From: Toxonevra muliebris
Taxonomy: Eukaryota; Arthropoda; Insecta; Diptera; Pallopteridae
Direction of reading: 5' to 3'
DNA: 64,000 nt
NCBI GenBank assembly: GCA_963691655.1
Contig: OY829329.1
Coordinates: 54,883,408 to 54,947,407 of the forward strand
Below, piece by piece: positions 1-13,286 of the stretch. The notes under the pieces are model-generated. The model did not search any database. It saw only the letters and a list, made by a program, of their open reading frames with translations, and was not told the DNA's origin. Made by a program: the position numbers and the translations under genes. Numbering within the stretch: the first letter of the stretch is position 1; each line of letters opens with the position of its first letter.

Positions 1-1943
1 TATTAAATTCACTGCCAGCAATGCTTTAGACAACAATTTGTATTTGCTGCAATCGATTCGCATTGCATTGCCCTTTTTTCTTTTTCCTTGTTGCTTTTGT
101 TGTTAAATGAGGTCCCTAGCCTTACCAAGCCAACTGCGATACATAAATTCATTGTTAATAAAGAAAGAGCCTCAAAAATTATGTAGTTGGTGTTGTTGTT
201 GTCGTTGGTCTCGGTGGCAGCCGTTGCTATTGCCAACATTATTGGAACAAGGGAATATCATGTGATTACACGCGCACCGCACTTCACTAACATATACACA
301 TACAGACAAACATAGATATGAACCATACTCTTCATATAAGTACCAGTACTAACTACAATTTAATGGGCTAAAAAAGCCAACAATTTTCATGCCTTGTCAA
401 CAGTTTTCAGTTTTCTAGTCGCTAAATGAATTTGAAAGCTAAATGTGTTTATGTATGTGTGTGTGTGTGTTTCCTTGTACTACGTGTGTGTATTGTCTAG
501 GGTATGAGATGAAAGATTATGATCAGCATTGTTGTTTCAGATTATTGTATATGCCACAAATGCATGGTATCGTATCTTCGTTTTGTTAGTTGGTGTTATT
601 GTTGTTGCTTTCACTGTCCCTATTGTGGTTGTTGTTGTTGTTATTGTTCTCATCTCGCGCGCCATCATTTGTTATTGTCATGACCAACAAATACTCGTTT
701 ATTTTACAATTGCAATTGATTCACTTAACCACCGAAAATAATGCAAAACAAAAAAAAAAAAAAAAGTTTTGCGAATTAATGATCGTGTGCACAAATTAGC
801 TAAGCTCGCCAAATACTTGAGATACAGTGGAATTAAATGCATAAAACTAAGATTCGAAATTGGGTTTTTTTACATGAGCTTGAAAATGGTACCTCAGTGG
901 CGTAGTGAATGAGTTTTAGACTGGACATTAAGTTCATAATCCATTCAACCCCTTCAGAAAATGTATAAATCTAATATTGATTCTCTATCTATTTAGCATA
1001 TAGTAATGTTACTCTGTAAAAGTCAAGTACTCAGGTATTAAGCTTGAAAAAAGTTGTATTTAAAACTCACATAAAGTCTTACTTTCTCTCACTCAAATCT
1101 TCAGAAAGAACTGAGATGTCATTCCAAAGATGATGTAAATGCAATTAAGTTAGGGAAACTTCTGTTTTTGTATAGTAGCCGAAAGATCGATTTACCAGAT
1201 AAAAATGCTTGCATGTCTGCCCGAAATCAAATGGCATTGCCAACTTTGGCATTGAGCAATTATTGAACATGCACCGCCAAACATCTTCATAGATGATAAA
1301 AGCAAGGCCTAATTACTTCTTTGGGGGCGCAGCTTTTGTTCAACTTTCTAAGAGGAAAAACTGGTTGCATAAAAATTTTTTGGAAAATTTAGAATCCATC
1401 AATCTGCTTCGTGCTGGATTTCATGATTAGTGGCTTGAGGGACTTGAAGAAGAGGACACGGTCTCACAACCGGGTAAGTCCATATTCGAACGTTGTGCTC
1501 CTTTGTTTCAAATACACACATTCTCCCAGTGAGCCCTTAGATAGCGATTTGAAGCCCGTCAGAAAGCGAACTAATCTGTGCAACGACTTGAAACTCATCA
1601 TGTGGAAAAGTGTTCCTCTGAAACGCTTAACCAAGGCTCTAATAGGAAACCCTTTTCATGTTGTTGAAGTCCGTAAACGTAACGTAAAGGACAACGATAG
1701 GGATATGTATGAAGCATGTGCAAGCCTTTTACAAAGAAGGAGCTTCTATCCAGCTGGTAGATGCCCTACATAAGTATCAAACTAACAACACCTATCCAGA
1801 TAATACGAGAGCACACTGTATTATTTCTTACAGCTGTCAGGTGACACGAATTTGGTATTGGCGGCTCAGAAGTCTCTCTTGACGTGGCATTTCTACTCGA
1901 ATTTAGTCAGAGAGTATTTTGATAGTCCCTATACTTGTCTATC
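1..1943. other. Non-coding left flank
   Basis: A+T-rich DNA with a short GT microsatellite near 455-470 and GTTGTT-type low complexity near 585-650. Open frames here, including a 120-residue one at 1411-1773, match no family I recognise and have no clear splice or codon support. A stretch near 893-960 faintly resembles a decayed tRNA-derived sequence, but its box B is not convincing. No gene is supported. Confidence 0.5.
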
Positions 1944-2553
1944 CAGGGCCGTCGAGAGAAAATTCGGGCCCGGTGGTGATAACCTTTGGGCCCCCCCCCC
2001 CCTCCTCTTATCTCTTCCCACCACAAATGAAACAATAAATATCTTCGTACTGCTCACTAAGAAATGTGTTTCAGAATTCGGAATATATAAAAATACAAAG
2101 ACACATATCAAAAAACAAAATTTATTCTGTACTTTAAGTATGAATATCTGTATAAGTTTCCATTTTACTTTAATTACATTAAAAGTTTTTCTTATCATCT
2201 CTCATAATGCGCATAATTCATAAGTACGCCTTTCTTGCTTTGGCTGATGCGAAGGAATTTAATTTTCTTGCTAATTTCGCTTCCAAGCATAGAGTGGCTA
2301 AACTTGACAATCCAGTTTGAGTTGAGCAGGATCGATGGAAGTTTTTTATTCTTTTTTAATATAGAGCCCGGGCCCGTTCGCAAAATGCCTTCACTATTGA
2401 TAGATGATTAACCCGATAAATAATTTTCATGGTTTGTAATTCAACTTTCAGACACATAGACGCTTGTTAAAGTTTTTCTAGATTTTAAGATTTGGATTGA
2501 AATCCGGGCCCGGTGGGAATCCCCCTCGACCCACCCCCCTCTCGTCGGTTCTG
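1944..2553. mobile_element. hAT-type miniature element, copy 1
   Basis: This 610-bp non-coding element begins CAGGGCCGTCGAG and ends in CTG. It is flanked on both sides by the perfect 8-bp duplication TGTCTATC (1936-1943 and 2554-2561), the duplication length typical of hAT transposons. G/C-rich blocks containing CGGGCCCGGTGG sit just inside each end. The same element lies at 51836-52466; the two align along their length, copy 1 lacking a short segment present in copy 2 near 52136-52153. There is no transposase, so it must have been moved in trans. Confidence 0.88.
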
Positions 2554-5500
2554 TGTCTATCCATAATAAATTTATAAATTTAAGCTTAGTTGGGCACCAG
2601 GTGACTGTGACAACATTGGATCGAGTCTTTCTGGACTCTCGGCCGGGTTTTTGCCCAATCAAGTGGGCGAAGAAACCATGACTATTGTATTGGAAATTTG
2701 TTTAAAGCTTTAAACTAGTGGAAGTGCAGAGCGTATCCCTCATCCACAACCAGTTAATAGTTTTAATCTAGACTCTGTGTGCTAAAAAATTTTCCGAAAA
2801 TGGGTTCAAACTTTCCCCTCTCCTCGGGTGAGACTGTTAGTATATTGTAAAGCATTGATGCACAAAAGTAGGAAATGTTTGAGATGTATCAAATTCATAG
2901 TATTAAATTAAAATCCATGGACTCGGCCGATATAATTGAGGCACACTTGGTGTTAGTTAAATTTTAAATTTTTTTTTATTTTCTCTCACAAATTCTGATA
3001 AAATTCGTATAACTTAACGTTTTCGATTCGATTTAATTGAAACTCATTCTATTCCTACTGTATTCCACTGTATGTTGCCCACTTTTCTAAAGCAATGGCG
3101 CTACGCACGTGACTTTTAATCACGACACGCGAGCATTTCTTCATACGCTCTAAAATTTTAATGTTTATGCGATTTTTTTCCTTACTATTTTGGCAAACTT
3201 TTAGCCATTAACCAAAGCTAACACAAACTAATCGCAGTAAGTAGTGGAAGTAACTCAGAGCATTTAGCTGAATATTTGAAATGCATTATTTCGAAGTAGA
3301 TGCCAGCAAGCGCCTCATTAGAGTATGAAAAAATACACGATTTGTTAATGTGACTATATGCATTTAAGTAGTTAATTTAAAAGCTTGTATAAAGTATGAA
3401 ACTACTAGTAGTAAAGAGTGTTAAAGTGTATGCATGTAACTATCAAATTGCTTAATAGGAAGGACATACATAGACACTTAAGTGTGAACAAAGTTTATAA
3501 GTTTTCAGGTAAAAGAAAGATACATGTGTTTGAAGTTTTGCCATATTGTATGCGTTCTGTATCTGTTTTGTAAAATCTTCTCACTTGACTTTGGCCTTTA
3601 AGCCTAAAATACATATACTTTCGGCTGGGTTTCCTTTTTACTTTTTGACTTTGACTATTGTCTTTGTACTTTCAAGAAGAAACAAAACTTTGTTGTTCAC
3701 TTGTATATATGTATGTACTTCCGACAGTTATATTTAACTTGTATTTCCGAAATTTTCAAGCAACATGTTACTTAACTGCAGCTACAGTAGTTTTCGCTTA
3801 AAACGAACTTCAAAACAGTGTCAAACTTAAAGTATTTATTATTGTCAAATTAGAAAGTAGCTACTTTAGCTTTTAGCATCATTTTGTTGTTATATACATT
3901 TCATAATTTCTATTCGTAGTTCGTTATAACCTGAAAACTAAGTTCAGTTTGAACATTGAAATGTTTCATTATAACCAAAACTTCAATTTAACTGGTTTAA
4001 CTAAAAAATACTTAGACGAAAGTCCTGTTAAATTCGAAATCATTATTAACGAAAAGTACTGTACATTCTGGCATGCATTGCTGTTTACTACCATTATATT
4101 ATTTTTCTCTTTATTTTTCGGACTATGTTTTCTTGGATGTTAGCCAAAAAGCAACTTGAATGTTTCCTTTATACTAAATTTAACTTAAATCTTAACTCTT
4201 TCTTCTTCTCTTACAATCTGTCGGCGGCAACGGCGAGTTTGGAGTACGTCTACGACTGATTTTGAATGAGCTTTCAGCTTTGTAATTACAATTTGGCATT
4301 AATCCTTTCAAGGCTTTTTTTTTCAAATACTACTACACATTTCCTCCACTACTATTACCAAATTCTACTACTATTTCTAGTTGTAGTAACATTTGGTTGC
4401 ACAGATTGTTCTTTAGACTTTCTTGTTTACTTTTGCCTGCTTAGCTTCCTTCCTAACTGCTTGCTTGCCTGGCTGCTTTTATTCCTGCCTTCATGCTTGC
4501 CTTTCTGTTTTCCTGCTTGACTCTTTGCTGTGTTTGCCAAGTTCATGTACAACTTGTTAGCCTGACTGCTTGCCTTGCCCTCATGCTCTGGCTGTTGTTC
4601 TCTGTCTGTTCATTTTATTTGTCTGTCTGTATGTTTATCTGTCTGGTTTGTAGCCACTGCCGCCGCCGACTTTAAATTGTTAATGTAAGCTGGTGTTGTA
4701 TTTGGGTGTTACGACACATTCTCAATGTCAGGGTCAGGATTGTTCTTCTTTGCTGCTCCTGGTTTGTAAAATGTTTGGTTATGTGTCTGTCCGTATGTCT
4801 GTTGCACTTTAAGTTTGTTGCTTTTTGATGATTTTAACACATTTTTGGCTGCTGCCTGCAATGGGCTTTGTACATTAAATGTTGTTTAGATGTAGTTATC
4901 AAGTTTTGAGGTCATACTTGTTGTTAATTTATTTGTCAAAAATCCTAGTTTGACAGTTTTTCGATATAAATTTTTTCGGGGTGATCGTAAGCCAGCATAA
5001 GTTTTGAGTTTGCTATAAGCAACTGTCACAGCGGTCCAGGTTAAATGTTAAATCATCGAATACCGCAGCATCTCAGGTTCAAGAGATATACATTTTCATT
5101 AGCCGCTATCTCCGAAAACTACCTAAAATATTCTGTCTAGCCTTTATTTTAAACTTCGTCTTGTGGGAGAGAATGTCTCAAACTTCAATCCAATGAGAAA
5201 TGCGAAAAACAAAATTGTGATGAATCAGCCACGTTATCCGAAAATCGCACCTTGATATCGTTAGAGTCCCAATTGATTGGAACTCCCATGGCAGCCAGTG
5301 GAAAGGAAAACCTTCGAATTCTTAGAAAAGCTTTGTGAAGTCTATAGCAAACACCTCAAGAAAAACGTGGAGCAAAATGAACTGATTTGAGTAGAGGAAA
5401 TATATTATGTCTCTTTATTCCAACCCGCGGAATTATAGAATATATATATAACTATCACTCAAGCACATAAAACGTTTTGGCTATGCCAAGGATAGGCGAA

Positions 5501-6023
5501 GGACTTAGCTTCTCAAACTAATCAACGATTTGTAAACCTCCTTGATGCTAGTTCCAGACATCAATAAAACCCTACGCTTAATAAAGGCACTATATGGTAG
5601 TTGCTTTATAAATTTATTCAGAACATTTTTCTCTTCGAGTCCCCTAAGTGATCCTATTAAGTGTTGTTCTAGTTTTTCGTTGAAATGATTAATTTATTTC
5701 AGATCTTACATCTAAGCTGATTGAAATGTAAGTAAATTAAGTTAGCTCGATCTTGACTGCTTTAGTCCTTCAATATTGTGTGTGCACACGAAGTGAAGGA
5801 TGGGAGGATACAATTTATGTGGATCAAGTTCTAATACCAACCTCACCTTCTCTTTGACTTTCCCTGTAACCACTAATAACGTTCTGGCATCCGACAATGA
5901 ATGTTGAAAGAAAATGTTGCATGTAGCTGAGATAACTCTAAGGTATTTTCGCACACCAGAGGGCAATCATAAGCAAGGCAGCAGTCCAGCCACCGAACTC
6001 TATTGATATAGGCTAGCTAATTA
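2554..6023. other. Non-coding spacer
   Basis: A+T-rich DNA with CTGCTTGC-type low complexity at about 4430-4660. Short open frames such as those at 3546-3737, 3949-4143 and 4266-4520 are hydrophobic runs produced by T-rich DNA and match nothing I recognise. No gene, RNA or delimited transposon is seen. Confidence 0.5.
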
Positions 6024-6242
6024 GAGGCCGTTCACATGTTACGTAACGCAATTTTTGACCAATTGACCAATTATAAACTAGTGTAATTTTGAGGTAATAT
6101 GTATTCAATAGTATAAAATCGACGTTACGTAACGTGGTTGATGACCACCCCGCCCCCCCCCCTCTCTCCCATGTAACACTTCGTAAAAAATCGTCGGACC
6201 TCCCCTTTTCCCTCGCGCGTTACGTAATATGTGAACGGCCTC
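6024..6242. mobile_element. TA-flanked miniature inverted-repeat element
   Basis: This 219-bp element starts GAGGCCGTTCACAT and ends with its inverse, ATGTGAACGGCCTC (allowing one mismatch). TTACGTAACGC-like palindromes lie just inside both ends. The dinucleotide TA is present at both borders, as expected for a Tc1/mariner-like target. The interior contains a C-rich run near 6146-6170. It has no coding capacity. Confidence 0.75.
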
Positions 6243-8759
6243 TACCTACGTTTCACCGAAATAGTTTAGATTGGAGTATTTATAAGAAATAGTAAGAAAC
6301 AGACTGGCCTTATAGTACCGACAACAAATTTTCTTAGCCTAACTCGAATTGATTTATATTTTCTTAATGAATACACAAAAATGTTGGGCTTGGAATGGAA
6401 ACAATCATGAAATCAGTACAATCGCAACGTCAATGATTGACCAACTACTACCGGGGACAGTGCCAGTCCTACTAGATTGCAATCAAAACAGTATCAGAAG
6501 GTAACAAATCGAAAGTATAATTTTTATCATTGCTTAAACAATTTCAATCAGTTTCAGGTTAATTCGGATCAGTTTTGATTAATTTCATTCCAATTTTAAT
6601 CAATTTTAACTAAAAGGAATCGGTCAAAAAGTTTTAATTATTTCAATCAACTTCTATGAATTATTTTTAAGTCAAAACACATCAAATGAATCTAAATTTT
6701 TAACAATTTGTAATCAATTTTAACCAATGTTAAAACAAACATAACTACTATCTTATATCTACCCTGATTGATTTTTTAAACCGAAGTTTTTGAAGTGAAA
6801 CTTCTTTTCTCTTGTCCTAGAGTAAAACCAACCGGATGTGACGTCGCACGTAAGTTTGCAATGCGACATAATTTTGTCGAGCAATGTGCATGAGGGGCTA
6901 AAGATCAATATTCCTTAACTGAATTCACGAGCAAACTATAAAATAAACGATTCATAAATAGTTTTAATTCAATATAACATATTAATTACACACACACACA
7001 CGCCTATGGCAGAAAGAACAATGTGTAGCGTCGCCATCTTAAAGTTTATGACAGTTATAATTTGACATACAGATGGCGCAAATGTCCAAGGAATTACATG
7101 AAGATGTCGCTCACAAAAAGAGTTCGTCTACAATTGTCATCGAAACAAAAGCAAATAACGAGCAAATGAAATTAAAAAACACAAGCCAATGAAGTAATAA
7201 ATTTAGCGATTGAAAAATTTCATTTGCTTGTGTTTCGTTTAGTTCACAAGAAGTTTCACTTCTGCCTTGTGTTCGTGAATTTGGGTAATCCAAACTAAAC
7301 ACACAAAATAATTTTTATATGTTCTTATACTAACGCATTCCAGCCAGAAACGAATCCGCATAGCAATAATGTAGAATAGCTATATTTTTATTTTAATTTT
7401 CATCAAATTTAAAATAAAATCACTGCCTTTTAAAATTAAAAAAAAAAAAAATGCATCACAGAAATGTAAATATAATTTTTTATTTTTTTTTTAATTTTTT
7501 AAACTGATGGCTGCCGTTGTTATATTTTTGCAATAAATTATTGCATCCAGTCATTAATTATGTCATTAACAACGCATTTGTGCATGAATGCGTAAATTAC
7601 GATGAAAATATGCAAAAAATAAAAATATGGAGGTAAAAATAAATGCATGATTGCATTTATTGCATATTGCATCAAAACACACAAAAAATTAAATTAAATC
7701 GCGTTGAAATTGTTATAAATTTGATTGATTTTTCAAATGAATCTCTATTTGAAATTATTATTTACAAAATTATGTAAATTTAAGCATCGCACGCGGGGCT
7801 GTTGTTTGATAGTCAATAATAAATGAATTGGAATAATTTAAGTTTTACCGTTCTATAAAATCCGCAAGTTACCAATTTTTTTTATTTGTGAACATTTTAG
7901 GAGAGTTCAGATGAATCCAACCTGAAGCTTTGTTCGTCGATTATGAAAAAAAAATTACAACCGGCTAAGTTAAATGAGTGCTATGAAATATGATATTCCT
8001 AGGTTAGTTTAAGGTGGCCTCGCATAGGCGCATAGAGCGCAGTGATACCAGAACTCCCAAGATTCGTTATACATTAGCAATTCTCTGGTCTAGGTCTTCT
8101 ATGCAAAATTCTGGACTCACTGAGGTGTCCAAGGAGTATCCTGATCTTAGAAGCCTGATTCACGAATATAAGTTTTATTTGAGCAATTCTTTGCCAGAAT
8201 CTTCTATAAATTATTATAAAATAAATTATGTTCCCAACGATTGGTGGGTGTTTTTTTTTTCTTTTGTGTCATTTCCGCCACAGCTAGTTATTCTTTTTGG
8301 GAAAGTCATCTATACAAATTCTAAACCTAATCAATACTGACATGTTCACGCTAAAGCATTAATTTCAGATATTTCACGGTTATATCTCTTTTGTTTGTTT
8401 TGACCTAGATCTCTGAATTAAAATGGAGTGATCTGTGGTTCATTATGATTCCATCTAAAGTTTTTATGTTTTAGTAAACAAACTAGAAATTTTCTACAAA
8501 ATATTTGCTCCCATATCTTACGGAATATTGAATGAAAATAGACAACAAACAAAACCACAACATTTCGGAATCAGTGGTGGATTTAGAGAGGGGCCTGGAG
8601 ATCCTCTTAAAAATCGTAGTGCTTAAAATATACCTTTAAAAATCTTTTTATTATACACCTACACTTGAATTACTTTAAATCTGAAATTTCAGAGTCAGTT
8701 CATAGATGTCCTACGTTTGGAAACTTCATGATGGTTTGAAGCTTTCTTTTCGATCTGCT
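6243..8759. other. Non-coding spacer with AT-rich repeats
   Basis: From about 6500 to 6760 the sequence is a degenerate short-period repeat built on TTTTAATCAA, including one AATTCGGATCAG that matches the motif reiterated in the element at 13287-15211. The stretch 7380-7780 is very A+T rich. Near 8573, CAGTGGTGGATTTAGAG resembles a hAT terminus but no partner end was found. No gene is supported. Confidence 0.45.
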
Positions 8760-9051
8760 TGTACGTTTGATTTTATGGTCTGGTTTTTAGTCTTATTTTA
8801 GGGCTGAGTTTTGGCCTACTTTTTGGTCTGAAGTTTGGGTTTTTGCTAAATTTGATCTCCCTTTGGTTTGAGTTTTGCTTTATTTTTGGTTTCAATTCTA
8901 GTCTGATTGTTGGTCTAAATTTTGGTTTAGTATTTCGTTTAAATTTTCGTTTAATTTTGGTCTGAGTTTTGGTTTTAATTTCAAACCAACTTTGGTCTGA
9001 ATTTTGATCTAAGTTTTGCTTTTGTTTTTGAACTGAGTTTTACTCTAATAT
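8760..9051 (+). repeat. Minisatellite based on TTTTGGTCTGAG, left part
   Basis: A degenerate tandem repeat with a period of roughly 14 bp and consensus close to TTTTGGTCTGAGTT. The array stops at 9051, where a long foldback element begins, and resumes in the same orientation at 11343. The array therefore predates the insertion. Confidence 0.75.
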
Positions 9052-9583
9052 CACAGTCCAACAAATTCAGACTTTTTGGCTGCAACGGAATAGCCACCCT
9101 ATAATCCTGAAAGGGAATGTTATATAGACCATTTTTGTAAAACAAACTCAAAGTCCAGCACGTCTCAGTTTTTTTTTACAGTAGGTCAAAGTTTTCTTAT
9201 TTTGTTCAAATGGAGCTGAATACTGAGTGCAAAAAGTATTATAAATAGATGTCTGAGAAAAATCTTATCGACAAAGTTGTATGGTAAGGTACGAGGGTCA
9301 TTTTTGTAGAACATTTTAACCTTTAAGTTCACCCTTTTATGAGACAATTTGAGTCCTTTTTTGATGAAAACCTGAAAAATCCTTTCAAAAGAGAAATTTA
9401 AGGATTAAAATATTCGACAAAATAATTTGCCAGAAAATTTCACTAGGGGTCACCAAAGACATAAAAGTCATATATATAACGGTTAACGGTTATTAAATGG
9501 AAATAGCCGCCTACTCACAGAAATAAAATTTACTATAATGTGAATTCAGCATTATGATTAATTTAGATAACTGTAATATTAAT

Positions 9584-10032
9584 AGTTACTGTAAAATCGA
9601 TCGTCTAGTGGATAGTACACTAGACTTTCATCCAGAAGGTTGCGGGTTCGATTCCCGTCGTGGTCTGGTGGTTAATTCTCATAAACCTCTTATATTCACT
9701 ATCGATATGAAGTGGATGAGAATTATAAGAATGTTTACAAGTACATACCTTGGTTGGTAATGGCAAAACCACCGAACTGATAAAAAATTGCCACACAGCC
9801 GTTCGGAGTCGGCGTTAAACTGTAGGTCCTACCATCGCCACTGTGGTCTAGTGGCAGTGTGCCAGACTCTTGTTTCTGAAGACCCGAGTTCGATTCTCGG
9901 CTTGGGTATGTTTCTTATCTATCTTTCTTTCTCTCTTTCTTTTTTTTTCTTTCTTTCTTGGGGCTTTGGTAAAATAGATCTTATAGGTCGCAGTGCCTGA
10001 CTTTCGTGTCGTCCTTCCTTCAAATAATAATA
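9584..10032 (+). mobile_element. Two-headed tRNA-derived SINE, copy 1
   Basis: Two tRNA-like segments lie in the same direction about 240 bp apart. Head A (about 9597-9668) has a box A, TCTAGTGGATAGT, and a box B, GGTTCGATTCCC; it looks most like tRNA-Glu around TTTCATCCAGAAGG. Head B (about 9838-9907) has TGGTCTAGTGGCAGTGTGC and AGTTCGATTCTCGG. A pyrimidine tract (CTTT)n follows, then a 3' block containing AGATCTTATAGGTCGC and an (AAT)n-like tail. An 11-bp repeat GTAATATTAAT (9573-9583 and 10033-10043) may be its target duplication. The cloverleaf stems are mismatched, so these are not working tRNA genes. Confidence 0.88.
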
Positions 10033-10105
10033 GTAATATTAATTTCGACCAACAAGGGGGCGGGCGTCCTCAGGTGTTCGGGGACGGAAATAAAAGAGAC
10101 ACGTA

Positions 10106-10310
10106 GGGTATGTTCGGTTATGCAGTACTGCAACATTTGCAGAAACAGAAGCGTTCAAAACGCCAACATTTGTCTGCTGACCACGCATTTAACAGTAAGG
10201 GACTGTTGCAGCGATGCTTCATGGTGCCGCTAATGCTTGATCAGCAGCGAGAACATTTTGAACGTTTTCGCTTCTGCAAATGCTGGAGTAATGCATAACC
10301 GAACATATCC
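10106..10310. mobile_element. Miniature element with GGGTATGTTCGG ends
   Basis: This 205-bp element has inverted ends of about 50 bp that start GGGTATGTTCGGTTATGC and include GCATTTGCAGAAGC. The trinucleotide GTA borders both sides (10103-10105 and 10311-10313). A 3-bp duplication with G-rich ends is compatible with a PIF/Harbinger-type element, but with no coding sequence the class remains uncertain. Confidence 0.7.
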
Positions 10311-11342
10311 GTATTTTTTTATCGGCGGAAAAGCGGGTTTAAGTTGAATTTCACCTCCCAAAGTAGGGGGTTAAAAAGTAGGGGTTCTAAAAGTATGGAA
10401 TTTAGAAAAAAGGCCGACACAAAAATCTTTATCCCAATGTGATCTGAAACCTGGGAACGTTCCCTTGTAAGTTATATTATGGGTTTCCGTGGTAAGCCAC
10501 TTTTGTATATGGATATAATGCGAGTAGTGATTTACAAAAGCAAATATTTGTGAAAATTAAGAATTTATAAATTTTATTCAAAAATTAGGCAAAAATTAAA
10601 GATGGCAGAAGCTGTTTGCAAACTAAAGGATTGGTTTTGTTTTATTTATGGAAATTTGACGCATCATCAAAATCGAAGAAAAAAATATGTACGTAATTAA
10701 AGGATCATATTTTTATTATTTTGCAACACGATTTTTGTCTAAAATTTTCATACTAAAAATAATATGTACAACTTGAGAAAGTGGGCTATTGACCTGAAAT
10801 GAAGGCGGTGGTAGGGCACTGGCATTTTTTACGTTCATGACTTGGATTGAAGTGGCATATCACATACCAGGCGCGTGCTAGTTCTGAGTTAATTACAAAT
10901 TCATCATCATCAGCCTTTAACCGTTATATATATGACGTTTATATCTTTGGTGACCCCTTGTGAAATATTCTAGCAAATATTTTTGTGGAAAATTATAATT
11001 CTTAAATGTCTCTTTTGAAAGGACTTTTCAGGTTTTCATAAAAAAGGGACCAAATTGTCCCATAAAAAGAGGAACAAAAGGGTTAAAATGTTCTACAGAA
11101 ATGACCCCCGTAAAATTCTACAATACAACTTTGCCAATCGAATTTTCCTCAGACATCAATTTATAATGCTTTTTGTACTTAGTATTCAGCTCTCTTCGAC
11201 CAAAATGGGAAAACTTTGACCCACTATAAAAAAATCTGAGACGTGCTGGATTATAACTTTGCTTTACAAAAATGGTCTATACAATGTACCCTTTCAGGAT
11301 TATAGGGTGGCTATTCTGTTGCAAAAATTCTGTTGGACTGTG

Positions 11343-11585
11343 TATTTGGTCTCTGTTTGGTTCAAATTCTAATCTGATTTTTGGTCTGAATTTAAATTAA
11401 ATTTGAACTGATATGTGGCCTTTTATTTGGTCTCAATAAATTTTATATTTTAGCCTGAATTTCGGTCTGATTTTTGGTTAAATTTTTAGTTTAAATTTTG
11501 GTCTGATCTTAATCTAAATTTAGTCGGAATTTGGTCTGAGTTTGATTATAAAATTTGGACTGGGTTTTGGTCTGTAGTTATCTAA
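11343..11585 (+). repeat. Minisatellite based on TTTTGGTCTGAG, right part
   Basis: Continuation, in the same orientation, of the array that ends at 9051. Units such as TTTTTGGTCTGAATT recur about every 14-30 bp with much drift. It decays into unique sequence before 11600. Confidence 0.7.
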
Positions 11586-13286
11586 TTATCCGCCAGAGAT
11601 TAGAATGGCTCTTAAGAGCCAAACATTACATATCATAAGTTGAATTTATTGCCCAATAAACTCTGCTGAATTCATAGGAATATGCACCTATACAGGAAGC
11701 AAATTATTCAAATTAAAAATAAATTAATTCTCATCTCCCCATATAACTAATTTAAAGTTATTAAATTGAAAAGGAAAAGAAACCAAAAATATTCGTAATC
11801 ATTTTGCTTTTGACACTCCTCCGAAAAACACAAACAAACACAAATGCATATGTATGAGCTCTTCTATATTCCCACAACAAGTTCACAGCATGTGTTTATT
11901 TACGCTAAATAATGAACTTTAATTTAAACTTTATATTTTTATAATACTAAAGCAGCACTAAAAAATAAACTTCGCATTTATAGTTTTTTTTTTCAGCCCA
12001 ACAAAAAAAAAAAAAAAAGGAAAGTTTTTATATTAACAGAGTGCAAAAAAATAAAAATAAAACGTGTCAAAAGCGCGCTGCTGCAGTTCCAAAATGAAGC
12101 CAAAAAAATTTATACGAAGCACGAAAAAATATTAACTCAACGCTTTCTAAAGAGGAACATAGCAGCAGCAAACTCATATACCAAAACCGTCAGCACCACG
12201 ACTGTAAAGTGTGGCAAGTCTGGCTGGCTGCTGTTGTTGCTGTTTCGCTGGTGATGGTGAGTTGAACTGTGAACAACTGGTGAAAACTTTATGATTTATG
12301 AACTGCAACTGAAGTCAGAAGTCAGTGGGAAAACGCTAGCAGGATGCGCAACAGGATGCAAAAGCGGAAGAGGCAATGAGGAAATGAGATGATGCTGCTA
12401 TTGCCGCTTGGAGAAGTGAGAAAAATTAGTGTGTAATATGAGGAAAGAAAGAGAGAGAACGAGAAACGTAAAGTTTATGATGTGATATGTGTGGTTTATA
12501 ATTATTTATGTGCGTGTGTGTGAGTGCGATCGCATGCATTCACACACTGTTGCATTTTGCAGTGGTGTGGAAAAAACTAGCACAATAAAAATTAAAAAAA
12601 AAAAAAACAAATAGCTATAACAGAAACTTTCGCCCCTAAATGTTATGGGGCTAGGAGTGAATAGCAGTTAAGCAAACTGAAAAATAATAAAACAAAAAAG
12701 TAGGAAACTTAAAAATTTGAAAAAGCAAAAAAACAAGTATGTATGGTATGTGTCAAAGAAGCACTTATTAAAATACGCGCATTTCGTGTTTATGACAGAA
12801 AGATGTTAAAATGAAGTCTGAAACAATATGCTGCATTTGCATTTAAGATTAAAAAGGAAAAAGGTATGGTTTGCGAGAGATGAGGGAGGGGGAGCGAGCA
12901 AGGGTTTGTTGCCATTGTTAACATTTAGCTAAAAGTTAAGTACGTAATTTATGAGAGTGGCAAAAAATATGCATACATACATGCAGAGTATAGTTCCGGA
13001 AAATTGGCACAATGAACTTTGTTGACGACACAGCATTGAATAGATTTTTTTTTGTTCAAAGGTTGCTTTTTTTTAACAAATATATAAAGTGAAATGTGAA
13101 AATGCTTACAAAATCATAAACCATTCAAACTAATATTAATATGGTCCTTAGTAACATATTCCGTTACCCTGCTTTTGCCGGACAATATCTGACCACCCAG
13201 CGTGATTTGATAACACAGCGCAACAAAAAATGTATACGCTAGATTTTCCAACGGTTTTTTTTAGTAATTTAGGGTGGCTGATCTCG
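11586..13286. other. Non-coding spacer
   Basis: A+T-rich DNA with a more balanced patch at 12060-12560 that includes GCTGGCTGCTGTTGTTGCTG and a GTGTGTG run near 12512. This could be a conserved non-coding or untranslated segment of an unseen gene, but no open frame or splice signal supports that. Confidence 0.4.

Larger units (their letters stand above)
9052..11342. mobile_element. Long foldback element with nested insertions
   Basis: Inverted arms of about 430 bp (9052-9490 and 10912-11342) begin CACAGTCCAACA and end in its inverse, with a possible TAT duplication at 9049-9051 and 11343-11345. Shared landmarks inside the arms include ATAGCCACCCTATAATCC and, at the inner end, a CCGTTATATATA-like block. 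The central part holds a two-headed tRNA-derived SINE (9584-10032) and a 205-bp miniature element (10106-10310). No transposase is recognisable. The CAC terminus and short duplication recall CMC/Chapaev-like elements, but this is only a suggestion. Confidence 0.8.

Noticed and set aside
1411..1773. 120-residue open frame on the + strand
   Set aside because: Basic and without any recognisable motif. Neighbouring frames look equally plausible, and no splice or codon evidence makes it a gene.
8573..8620. Another hAT element starting CAGTGGTGGATTTAGAG
   Set aside because: Only one end-like sequence was found, with no partner end or 8-bp duplication in reach.
9597..9907. Functional tRNA genes
   Set aside because: Boxes A and B are good, but the anticodon and acceptor stems are mismatched. 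The pair recurs as a unit with a retroposon tail at 24644-25080.
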